Shown here piece by piece: positions 1 through 4,629 of a stretch of DNA of 50,923 bases; the first letter of the stretch is position 1; each line of letters begins with the position of its first letter. The translations under genes were made by a program, and so were the position numbers. A model generated the notes under the pieces. That model searched no databases and was not told where the DNA came from. It worked only from the letters and a program-made list of their open reading frames with translations. The DNA is from a virus: positions 1 to 50,923 of IMG/VR virus record IMGVR_UViG_3300010160_000063. One strand, written 5' to 3'.

Positions 1-1
1 A

Positions 2-142
2 TCAAGATAACCGCTTGACTTCCATTTCTAACCAATACACTTCGTTATAGTCTTCATCAGTATCCCAACCCTTAGCGATAAGCGTATCTAGGTTTTGCTT
101 GGCTAGGTCTAGGGCTAGTTTTGCGTTTAGTATTTCGTTCAT
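2..142 (-). CDS. Small hypothetical protein (46 aa)
   Basis: ATG at 142 (reverse strand) reads through 46 codons to TGA at 4-2. The product is polar and probably helical, with Leu/Ala/Lys-rich heptads in the first half and an acidic Trp-containing second half. No family is recognised. A purine-rich AAAGAACGGAAA just upstream is a weak ribosome site. One base before the start codon lies the TGA stop of a 16-codon micro-ORF, so translation may be coupled. It is the last gene of the leftward operon visible here and its stop is at the window edge. Confidence 0.6.
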   Translation of the reverse strand: MNEILNAKLALDLAKQNLDTLIAKGWDTDEDYNEVYWLEMEVKRLS

Positions 143-143
143 T

Positions 144-194
144 TCATTTTCCGTTCTTTGTTGTTGTTATTAGTTTAGCGGATAGTGCCGACAT
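144..194 (-). CDS. Micro-ORF (16 aa), possible leader peptide
   Basis: This reverse-strand ORF begins MSALSAKLITT and stops with TGA one base before the 46-aa gene. Its ATG directly follows the TAA of the upstream 21-aa ORF (TAAATG). Its first codons lie in a 38-base element duplicated upstream, whose second copy encodes a similar start (MSANTDRVITT). It could be a translated leader peptide that couples the genes, or only a by-product of a repeated RNA or DNA signal. Expression is unproven. Confidence 0.22.
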   Translation of the reverse strand: MSALSAKLITTTKNGK

Positions 195-260
195 TTATCG
201 GGTAGCGATTACGACAATCAACATTGAGATTGTGATTAGGTTTAGTATTACTAGTGGCAT
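195..260 (-). CDS. Tiny hydrophobic membrane peptide (21 aa)
   Basis: ATG at 260 (reverse strand) follows a purine-rich AAAGGAAAAG, a plausible Shine-Dalgarno region. The 21-residue product is almost entirely Leu/Ile/Val/Ala/Thr with a terminal Arg, which fits a single transmembrane helix. The stop TAA abuts the ATG of the next micro-ORF. Phages encode many such one-helix peptides, but no family can be named. Length and composition alone do not prove it is made. Confidence 0.35.
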   Translation of the reverse strand: MPLVILNLITISMLIVVIATR

Positions 261-313
261 TTTCTTTTCCTTTTCTTTCTTGTTGTTATTACTCTATCAG
301 TATTAGCAGACAT
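251..313 (-). CDS. Micro-ORF (20 aa), basic leader peptide
   Basis: ATG at 313 (reverse strand), begins MSANTDRVITT and ends in a run of Lys/Arg, because the codons overlap the purine-rich ribosome site of the next ORF. It overlaps the start of the 21-aa membrane peptide by 10 bases. A still shorter 6-codon ORF (334-314) ends TAA directly before this ATG. The start resembles that of the micro-ORF at 194. It may be a coupling leader; expression is unproven. Confidence 0.2.
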   Translation of the reverse strand: MSANTDRVITTRKKRKRKCH

Positions 314-334
314 TTATCTACCAAAACACGACAT

Positions 335-552
335 TTTTTTAGTTGTTATCAAGTTGTTATAAAACTCAATAGGGGGTGGAGTAGGGGGGATAGTGTGCTC
401 ACTAAAGAAATTAGGTAGGGGTGTAGTATACTCAAATCATTCACATCTACAAAATATTCAGATTTTTGTCAATTTAAAAATTTTTTCAGAAAATGAGCAA
501 AGTCAATTTTTGCAGGGTATAAAATATTTTTCAGATTTGCAGGGTATTCAGA
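335..552. other. Non-coding stretch with G-runs and a direct repeat
   Basis: No convincing gene is seen. Between 371 and 420 the plus strand has runs of 5, 6 and 4 G, striking in this AT-rich genome and C-runs in the leftward leader. At 511-520 and 538-547 the 10-mer TGCAGGGTAT is repeated directly with a 27-base period. These could be operator half sites for the leftward promoter or simply remnants; the core CAGGGTAT also forms the 3' arm of two terminators elsewhere (about 3592 and 8886). Confidence 0.4.
425..452 (-). promoter_or_regulatory. Candidate leftward promoter
   Basis: On the minus strand, TTGTAG (452-447) and TATACT (430-425) are separated by 16 bases. Transcription would start near 418 and run leftward through a C-rich leader into the micro-ORF chain and the 46-aa gene. 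The -35 match is modest. Confidence 0.35.
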
Positions 553-663
553 TTATCTCTGACCAGGGAATACAAAGTTATATCCAACATAATAAAATAA
601 GCACATAAAGCATATGCCAAATACAATAAAAGCAAATGCTCCAGGATAATCTTTTTGTTTCAT
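553..663 (-). CDS. Small membrane protein (36 aa)
   Basis: ATG at 663 (reverse strand) follows a strong ribosome site, AGGAGAG. The 36-residue product has a short charged N-terminus (MKQKDYPG), one hydrophobic aromatic segment (about residues 9-27, rich in Phe/Ile/Cys/Tyr) and a short polar tail. This is the pattern of a single-pass inner-membrane protein. No family is recognised. It is probably cotranscribed with the zinc-binding gene upstream at 933-724. Confidence 0.6.
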   Translation of the reverse strand: MKQKDYPGAFAFIVFGICFMCLFYYVGYNFVFPGQR

Positions 664-701
664 TTCTCTCCTATGGGTGTATAAATATTTTTGGGGTATA
701 T

Positions 702-719
702 AGAAAGCGAAGCTTTCCT
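702..719 (-). other. Short hairpin between two leftward genes
   Basis: GAAAGC-GAA-GCTTTC forms a 6-7 bp stem with a 3-base loop directly after the stop of the zinc-binding gene. Without a good U-run it is at most a weak terminator or an mRNA-processing or stability structure. Confidence 0.4.
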
Positions 720-723
720 TGAT

Positions 724-933
724 TTACCATCTATCATCTGGACAAGTAGCATCTTGTAAAGTCGTTTTCAACTTCATAAAACATCCACATATTCTACATT
801 TCATAAATGTTTTATTAAAAAATGGACATTCGTTACATATTGCCAAACGCTTTTCTATAAGCTCTTTATCGCTTCTAGGTTCATTTGGGTCAAATAAATC
901 AAAGAATGTTACGTCATCTGTTCTTTTAGGCAT
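724..933 (-). CDS. DUF6171-like zinc-binding phage protein (69 aa)
   Basis: After a polar N-terminal third, the protein carries RLAICNECPFF...MKCRICGCFMKLKTTL...CPDDRW. The paired cysteines (CxxC, CxxCxC and a final CP...W) mark a small zinc-binding domain common in tailed phages, including T4-like phages, and usually called DUF6171; function is unknown. Start: the ATG at 933 has no ribosome site but lies 6 bases after a TGA-TAAAAT extended -10 box, so the mRNA should be leaderless. It is the first gene of the leftward unit and diverges from the gene at 1055. Confidence 0.7.
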   Translation of the reverse strand: MPKRTDDVTFFDLFDPNEPRSDKELIEKRLAICNECPFFNKTFMKCRICGCFMKLKTTLQDATCPDDRW

Positions 934-939
934 ATACTT

Positions 940-948
940 ATTTTATCA
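940..948 (-). promoter_or_regulatory. Leaderless extended -10 promoter (leftward)
   Basis: On the minus strand TGA-TAAAAT ends 6 bases before the ATG at 933, which puts the transcription start at the start codon. It is one of a set of such promoters in this window. Confidence 0.55.
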
Positions 949-1000
949 CACATAGTGCAGCTATGCTGGTTATTGTGTATGGATACTCTATTCACGCCGA

Positions 1001-1028
1001 TTTTTCGAAACGTTTTACCGCCGAAAAA
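1001..1028. promoter_or_regulatory. Inverted repeat between divergent promoters
   Basis: TTTTTCG (1001-1007) and CGAAAAA (1022-1028) flank a palindromic AAACGTTT (1008-1015). It sits just upstream of the -10 box at 1042 and could be an operator for the divergent pair. This is inference from symmetry only. Confidence 0.3.
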
Positions 1029-1041
1029 CTAAATAATCAGG

Positions 1042-1047
1042 TATAAT
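1042..1047 (+). promoter_or_regulatory. -10 box, leaderless start for 1055 gene
   Basis: TATAAT is followed by 7 bases and then the ATG at 1055, with no ribosome site between. No clear -35 box is seen. Confidence 0.5.
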
Positions 1048-1054
1048 AGGCAGT

Positions 1055-1342
1055 ATGACAATGTTAGAATCTGTGCTTGCTTTAGTTATTAGTGTTACTA
1101 CAATTATTACATCATCAGCATTGGGTGTTAGATGGTTAACTAAACACTACTTTGCAGAAATTAAACAAGAAATGAAGCCTAATGGTGGTTCTTCTATTAA
1201 AGACCAGGTTAATAAAATGGAATCAGACATTCTAGATTTAAAAGTTCAGAATCATAAAGGTGAAGAGTATCACGAAAAGCTGGATACTAAAATTGATAGT
1301 TTAACAAAGATGTTTGTTGAATACATTTCTCGTCAGAAATAG
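1055..1342 (+). CDS. Membrane-anchored coiled-coil protein, possible holin-like (95 aa)
   Basis: Residues about 5-27 form one hydrophobic transmembrane segment. The remainder is charged and helical with heptad-like spacing (about 40-90), ending in a basic RQK. This N-in membrane plus coiled-coil layout resembles DUF2746-type actinophage proteins found near lysis genes, so a holin or other lysis-accessory role is possible. The secreted lysin at 4157-3603 is in another transcription unit, which weakens the link. Start at the ATG 7 bases after a TATAAT (leaderless); an ATG two codons on is the alternative. Confidence 0.6.
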   Translation: MTMLESVLALVISVTTIITSSALGVRWLTKHYFAEIKQEMKPNGGSSIKDQVNKMESDILDLKVQNHKGEEYHEKLDTKIDSLTKMFVEYISRQK

Positions 1343-1530
1343 CGAATTTGTTATTATTATTATATTTAATATATATCTTATAACTTAATATATAAATATC
1401 ATCTATCTATCTATATAATATATAGTACCACACATTGAACTTTTGTCAAGCCCTTTTTGTGCTAAATTCATGTAAATTTTGTATAACGATTTTATACACA
1501 GAGTTATCCACAGCCTGTGATATAATATTA
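1343..1530. other. Candidate replication origin: AT-rich stretch plus tandem DnaA boxes
   Basis: From about 1351 to 1430 the sequence is almost pure A/T, with TTA and ATCT repeats: a likely DNA-unwinding element. It is followed by two same-strand matches to the DnaA box TTATNCACA: TTATACACA (1492-1500) and TTATCCACA (1504-1512). A near match lies in reverse orientation at 1478-1486, so that GTATAA (1481-1486) and TTATAC (1492-1497) form a palindrome. A promoter begins immediately after. The site lies where transcription diverges. Origin function is inference. Confidence 0.5.
1518..1526 (+). promoter_or_regulatory. Extended -10 promoter for candidate small RNA
   Basis: TGA-TATAAT lies 5 bases after the second DnaA box. 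A start about 7 bases downstream would be at G1533, the first base of a perfect 8-bp inverted repeat. Confidence 0.5.
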
Positions 1531-1532
1531 CT

Positions 1533-1590
1533 GCTAGTATTTTTGGTGTCTCTCTCACATACCCACCGCCGAAGATACTAGCACTTTTGT
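1533..1590 (+). ncRNA. Candidate structured small RNA (about 55 nt)
   Basis: GCTAGTAT (1533-1540) pairs exactly with ATACTAGC (1575-1582). The 34-base interior holds a possible second helix, GGTG (1545-1548) with CACC (1564-1567). The 3' arm is followed by ACTTTTGTTTG, a weak U-rich release site. The predicted transcription start coincides with the first base of the stem. There is no ORF, and the next gene has its own promoter at 1604. It may be an origin-linked RNA, a regulatory RNA or an attenuated leader. Confidence 0.35.
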
Positions 1591-1603
1591 TTGATTTGTG
1601 GTG

Positions 1604-1609
1604 TATAAT
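1604..1609 (+). promoter_or_regulatory. -10 box, leaderless start for 1616 gene
   Basis: TATAAT is followed by exactly 6 bases and the ATG at 1616. This decides the start: the longer frame opening at GTG 1598 would place its first codons inside the promoter. Confidence 0.55.
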
Positions 1610-1615
1610 ACTAAT

Positions 1616-2002
1616 ATGACCTCATGTTGTCCTGAAGACACCACTTTTGGTGCAGACCCACTTAACGCCAGATGGACTATTGTTCGTGGCGATACAGCTT
1701 CATTCCGTGTTTATTTTCTTGAAGATGATGAAACAACGGCATATACTACTACTGGGTGGACATATTTATCGTATGCCTATAATTTTAAAGGCGAAGTTCT
1801 TGACCAACTAACGGTTACTGTTGGTGCTACTTATGTTGATATTGTTGCACCAAAAGCTATTACACAAACATGGGGTACTGGCTATACGAAAGTAGTTGCA
1901 GAACTAGCTTTCGACCTTCAAGTGACTAAAACTGATGGAACAGTTTGGACTCCAATTATTGGAACTATTACAGTCCTTGGGGAAACTAAAGGAGGATTAT
2001 AA
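1616..2002 (+). CDS. LtfC-like beta-sandwich structural protein (128 aa)
   Basis: The sequence WTIVRGDTASFRVYFLEDDE...WTYLSYAY...VTVGATYVDIVAP...WGTGYTKVVAELAFDLQVT...WTPIIGTITVLGE matches, from memory, the LtfC/p132/Gp6-type beta-sandwich proteins of actinophages. These are small virion or fibre-associated proteins of uncertain role. It is rich in beta-strand residues with a Cys-Cys pair near the N-terminus. It starts a run of fibre genes and is followed 1 base later, after an internal GGAGG, by the collagen-like protein gene. Start chosen at 1616 by the leaderless promoter. Confidence 0.6.
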   Translation: MTSCCPEDTTFGADPLNARWTIVRGDTASFRVYFLEDDETTAYTTTGWTYLSYAYNFKGEVLDQLTVTVGATYVDIVAPKAITQTWGTGYTKVVAELAFDLQVTKTDGTVWTPIIGTITVLGETKGGL

Positions 2003-2003
2003 T

Positions 2004-2483
2004 ATGACAAACCCAATCGTTAAGATTGTACCCATGCCAGGACCAATTGGAGAAACTGGTCCAGCAGCAACACCAACTGTGTACAGCCCAGTATTTTCAA
2101 GTAGTGGTGGGACAACATCACTTACTTTTACAGGAACACCAGCAACAGGCTCATACATGAAACAAGGAAAATTAGTTAATTTTAGAATTAAAGTTCTTTA
2201 TACAACAGTTACTTCTTTTGGCTCAGGAGCTAACAATCAATATAACATAACTTTACCATTTGCACCAGTAGCTGATTATGTATTTAGAAATATGCTTTAT
2301 TTAAAAGGTTCTAATGGCAACCAATATGAACTATCTGCTCATGCTACAATAAATTCAACAACAATGTCTTTGTGGCATTCAGCAGGTTCTGGAAATGAGG
2401 TTGTAATGAATCATTCGGCTCCAGTTTCTGCTGCAACTGCAGATTATTTTTATCTTTCTGGAACATACGAATCTGCAAGCTAG
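2004..2483 (+). CDS. Collagen-like tail fibre-associated protein (159 aa)
   Basis: Near the N-terminus PGPIGETGPAA gives three Gly-X-Y triplets, a short collagen-like stretch typical of trimeric phage fibres. The rest (about 30-159) is Ser/Thr/Gly-rich and beta-like, with no cysteines. It probably assembles as a fibre head or tip that binds the host surface. Start at ATG 2004, 8 bases after GGAGG (1991-1995), although the frame is open from 1935. The ribosome site lies in the end of the preceding gene, so the two are likely cotranscribed. Confidence 0.6.
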   Translation: MTNPIVKIVPMPGPIGETGPAATPTVYSPVFSSSGGTTSLTFTGTPATGSYMKQGKLVNFRIKVLYTTVTSFGSGANNQYNITLPFAPVADYVFRNMLYLKGSNGNQYELSAHATINSTTMSLWHSAGSGNEVVMNHSAPVSAATADYFYLSGTYESAS

Positions 2484-2486
2484 ATA

Positions 2487-2495
2487 TGATATAAT
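2487..2495 (+). promoter_or_regulatory. Leaderless extended -10 promoter for 2502 gene
   Basis: TGA-TATAAT, 6 bases before the ATG at 2502, overlapping the end of the gap after the collagen-like gene. Confidence 0.55.
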
Positions 2496-2501
2496 TTAAC
2501 C

Positions 2502-3569
2502 ATGTCTCCTACCATTACAGCCAATAGCTTGGACGCTACAGTACCAGCCCTATCTGACTCTGCAAATATTGTTACTGCTCTTACCAACTACCACACAGAT
2601 ATCTCTGATGGTGTTGCAGTACTAGCAAGAGCAAACACTTTTACTGCTCCAATAACAATGAGTGCTGCTACTCAACTACTTTTTAATGATGCCACAACAA
2701 CAGAAGGTAGATTTCTTGCGTCCAGCGGTGTAATGTACGCCCAGGCAGGTTCAAGCTCAGGAGATACATCAGCGGAATTACGAATAACTAGAAATGGAAC
2801 AAGCACAACAAACATTTCTGCATTAAAGCTATATGCAGACAATACAACGCTAAATGGAACTCTCAATCTTGTTGCTGGAACAACTAGCATTGCACCAATA
2901 ATTATGACATCTGGTACAAAACTTACAAATCCTAGTGCTGGAGCATTTGAGTATGATGGAAACGTTATTTACGCTACCCCAAAAGTAAATAATACTACAG
3001 CAGGTCGTGGTTTACTGCCAGCACAAAATATTCTTAGATTAAACTCAGATAATACACAGTCGGTTTCTTCTGCAGGTGCTCCAATAACTACAGATTTTTA
3101 TGCTTTCAATAAAAGCATTTACCTTGCTGGTTCTCAAGCATATTTTGTAGAAATGTCAATTAGGGTTTATCACAATTTGACATATAATGGTTCTGGTTCT
3201 GGTTCTATTACATTTTTGCTAAAGGGTCCAACAAATACTAGTTATGAAATTGATACACAAAATCAGATGCTCATGGCAACTCTTGCAACTGCAGGAACAC
3301 CAACATTTGAGTTTTTGTCTGGTCTTGGAGTTAGCAAGGCAATTAGAACCTCATATGCTGCATCTGATAATGGATACTCTATTTTTAGATGGTCTGGAAT
3401 AATTCAGACTGGTTCTGGAGGAGGCAATTTTGGACCAGCATTTACATTAAGTGCAACTGGTAGTGGAGCTACCTATACAACTCAAATGATTGTTAAGACT
3501 GGTTCTTATTGTAAAATTACTGCATTAGGTTCAAGTGCATCAGAAATCAACATTGGCGGATGGGCATAA
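2502..3569 (+). CDS. Tail fibre / receptor-binding protein (355 aa)
   Basis: This is a Ser/Thr/Gly-rich beta protein. The N-terminal about 60 residues (DSANIVTALTNYHTDISDGVAVLARANTF) look like a fibre attachment helix. The middle repeats motifs such as LNGTLNLVAGTT common in trimeric fibres. The C-terminal about 200 residues (from AGAFEYDGN...ATP to ...GWA) are related to the C-terminus of the larger fibre at 4630-6573: both have AGAxEY, a long beta domain and end in (G/A)WA. A shared host-binding head is inferred. The start is set by a leaderless promoter, and a strong terminator follows. Confidence 0.65.
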   Translation: MSPTITANSLDATVPALSDSANIVTALTNYHTDISDGVAVLARANTFTAPITMSAATQLLFNDATTTEGRFLASSGVMYAQAGSSSGDTSAELRITRNGTSTTNISALKLYADNTTLNGTLNLVAGTTSIAPIIMTSGTKLTNPSAGAFEYDGNVIYATPKVNNTTAGRGLLPAQNILRLNSDNTQSVSSAGAPITTDFYAFNKSIYLAGSQAYFVEMSIRVYHNLTYNGSGSGSITFLLKGPTNTSYEIDTQNQMLMATLATAGTPTFEFLSGLGVSKAIRTSYAASDNGYSIFRWSGIIQTGSGGGNFGPAFTLSATGSGATYTTQMIVKTGSYCKITALGSSASEINIGGWA

Positions 3570-3605
3570 AAATACCCCGACCTTTTGAGCCAGGGTATTT
3601 TATTA
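3569..3605. terminator. Bidirectional hairpin terminator
   Basis: AAAATACCC (3569-3577) pairs with GGGTATTTT (3593-3601), a 9-bp stem with a 15-base loop and A/T flanks on both sides. It serves the rightward fibre gene and the leftward lysin gene, which converge here. Confidence 0.8.
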
Positions 3606-4157
3606 ATTTGTTTCTATAAATCTAGTATATGTGACTTTAGTATTCCAATTCATCTTAGTCCATTTTTTAACACTTATAATTTGTGTCCTATGTCCAGGAG
3701 CTGGAGAATGAATCATATTTCCATTACCAATGTATATACCAACGTGTTGTGCTCCAGAATAGTTTTTCCATCCGAAAGCAACTACGTCACCAATTTTTGG
3801 GGTTTTATATTTTTTACCAGAGTTTTTCTGGGCACTTGCACTGTGCTTTAACTCAATTCCGAGTTGTTGATAGGTCCACATTGTTAGACCTGAGCAATCC
3901 CAACCATTAGGGGTATTGCCTGAAAAGACATACCAAGTCTTTCCTACATATTGCTTAAGTTTAGCAATTGCATTATTTAATTTTTTAGTATTTGATTTTA
4001 AGACTATTTGTTTTTCAAAACTAATAGATGGCTTATTATCAAAATTACTTTGTGTTACATTTGAAACAATTGGTTTTTGTACAATACCTTGTGCAGGTGT
4101 TGAACACGTTGTAAGCGTTAAAACCATTACGCCTACTGCAGCAAATTTTTTAATCAT
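3603..4157 (-). CDS. Secreted NlpC/P60 peptidoglycan endopeptidase (lysin)
   Basis: The 184-residue protein opens with a signal peptide (MIKKF, then a hydrophobic stretch, about residues 5-17, before C18). A lipoprotein site is possible but the LTTC box is poor. After a linker, residues about 60-180 form an NlpC/P60 domain: catalytic Cys88 in GWDCSG, His138 in AQHVGIYIG and His150 in MIHSP. Such enzymes cut D-Glu/meso-DAP-type stem peptides and fit actinobacterial walls. The signal peptide implies Sec export, so it may act from outside without a classical holin. It is the only leftward gene within the fibre block. AGGAGG sits before the ATG at 4157. Confidence 0.85.
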   Translation of the reverse strand: MIKKFAAVGVMVLTLTTCSTPAQGIVQKPIVSNVTQSNFDNKPSISFEKQIVLKSNTKKLNNAIAKLKQYVGKTWYVFSGNTPNGWDCSGLTMWTYQQLGIELKHSASAQKNSGKKYKTPKIGDVVAFGWKNYSGAQHVGIYIGNGNMIHSPAPGHRTQIISVKKWTKMNWNTKVTYTRFIETN

Positions 4158-4289
4158 TTTGCTACCTCCTTATTTTTTATGTTGTTACTCTACCGTTAAA
4201 TTGCAACGGTATTCTGGCAGACAGTATTCTTTATGAAGTAGAGTCCGATAAAGCAAAAACTTCCTTGTGGGAAGTTCAATACAATTATA
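4158..4289 (-). promoter_or_regulatory. Promoter and structured leader of the lysin gene
   Basis: On the minus strand an extended -10, TGG-TATAAT (4292-4284), predicts a start near 4277. The RNA would begin with a 7-bp hairpin (AACTTCC/GGAAGTT, 4276-4258) followed by TTTTTG, which resembles an attenuator. A second stem, TACCGTT/AACGGTA (4211-4191), lies before the ribosome site AGGAGG. The leader also holds a relative of the duplicated element at 162-318. Confidence 0.5.
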
Positions 4290-4350
4290 CCAAATATTAA
4301 TGCCAAAAACTACAATTTTAAAATATTTGTTATGTTCACAGAAGACTCTA

Positions 4351-4359
4351 TGGTATAAT
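4351..4359 (+). promoter_or_regulatory. Extended -10 promoter for the 4395 gene
   Basis: TGG-TATAAT predicts a start near 4366 and a leader of about 29 bases with ribosome site GAAAGGAA before the ATG at 4395. It is divergent from the lysin promoter. Confidence 0.55.
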
Positions 4360-4394
4360 CAATATACACAATTAATCTATTCGAAAGGAATATC

Positions 4395-4628
4395 ATGTCA
4401 ATTGATTTCGGTGCTCTTTTAACTACAGAGCAAAAACAAAACCTTCTAACTCAACGTATTCAACAGTTTGCAGCAGAAGGATATCAGCACACCTTGAACA
4501 AGCAAGTAGCAGAGTCAAAAGACCCAATTGATGAAAATCTTTTGGAGCAAGCTAATGATGCAATTGCAACTTTGACTGCAGCCATTACAGAGTATCAGGC
4601 TGAACTTGATAAACTAACAGTAGAGTAG
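4395..4628 (+). CDS. Small helical protein upstream of tail fibre (77 aa)
   Basis: Polar, Gln/Glu/Ala-rich and almost certainly helical, with a C-terminal heptad pattern (ITEYQAELDKL). No family is recognised. It ends one base before the fibre gene at 4630 and shares its promoter. A fibre-assembly or attachment role is only inferred from position. Confidence 0.65.
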   Translation: MSIDFGALLTTEQKQNLLTQRIQQFAAEGYQHTLNKQVAESKDPIDENLLEQANDAIATLTAAITEYQAELDKLTVE

Positions 4629-4629
4629 T

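Larger units (their letters stand above)
162..318 (-). repeat. Duplicated 38-base leader element (162-199 and 281-318)
   Basis: Two equal-length copies, 119 bases apart, align without gaps. Both begin (plus strand) TGTTGTTATTA and end GACATTTATC, with a more divergent middle; I count about 28 of 38 identities. On the coding (minus) strand each sits directly 5' of a small gene and contains a micro-ORF start. A shortened relative (TGTTGTTACTCTA then GCAGACAGTATT) lies in the leader of the leftward lysin gene at about 4181-4227. Confidence 0.6.

Noticed and set aside
121-306. Rightward 61-codon frame over the micro-ORF region
   Set aside because: It runs antisense to the leftward genes, is low-complexity and hydrophobic, and has no ribosome site.
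393-608. Rightward 71-codon frame
   Set aside because: It lies antisense to the small membrane protein and across the AT-rich non-coding stretch, with no ribosome site or domain pattern.
1598-1615. GTG start upstream of the 1616 gene
   Set aside because: It lies across the -10 box; the leaderless ATG at 1616 is the better start.
3585-4236. Three rightward frames opposite the lysin
   Set aside because: They are shadows of the NlpC/P60 gene on the other strand.
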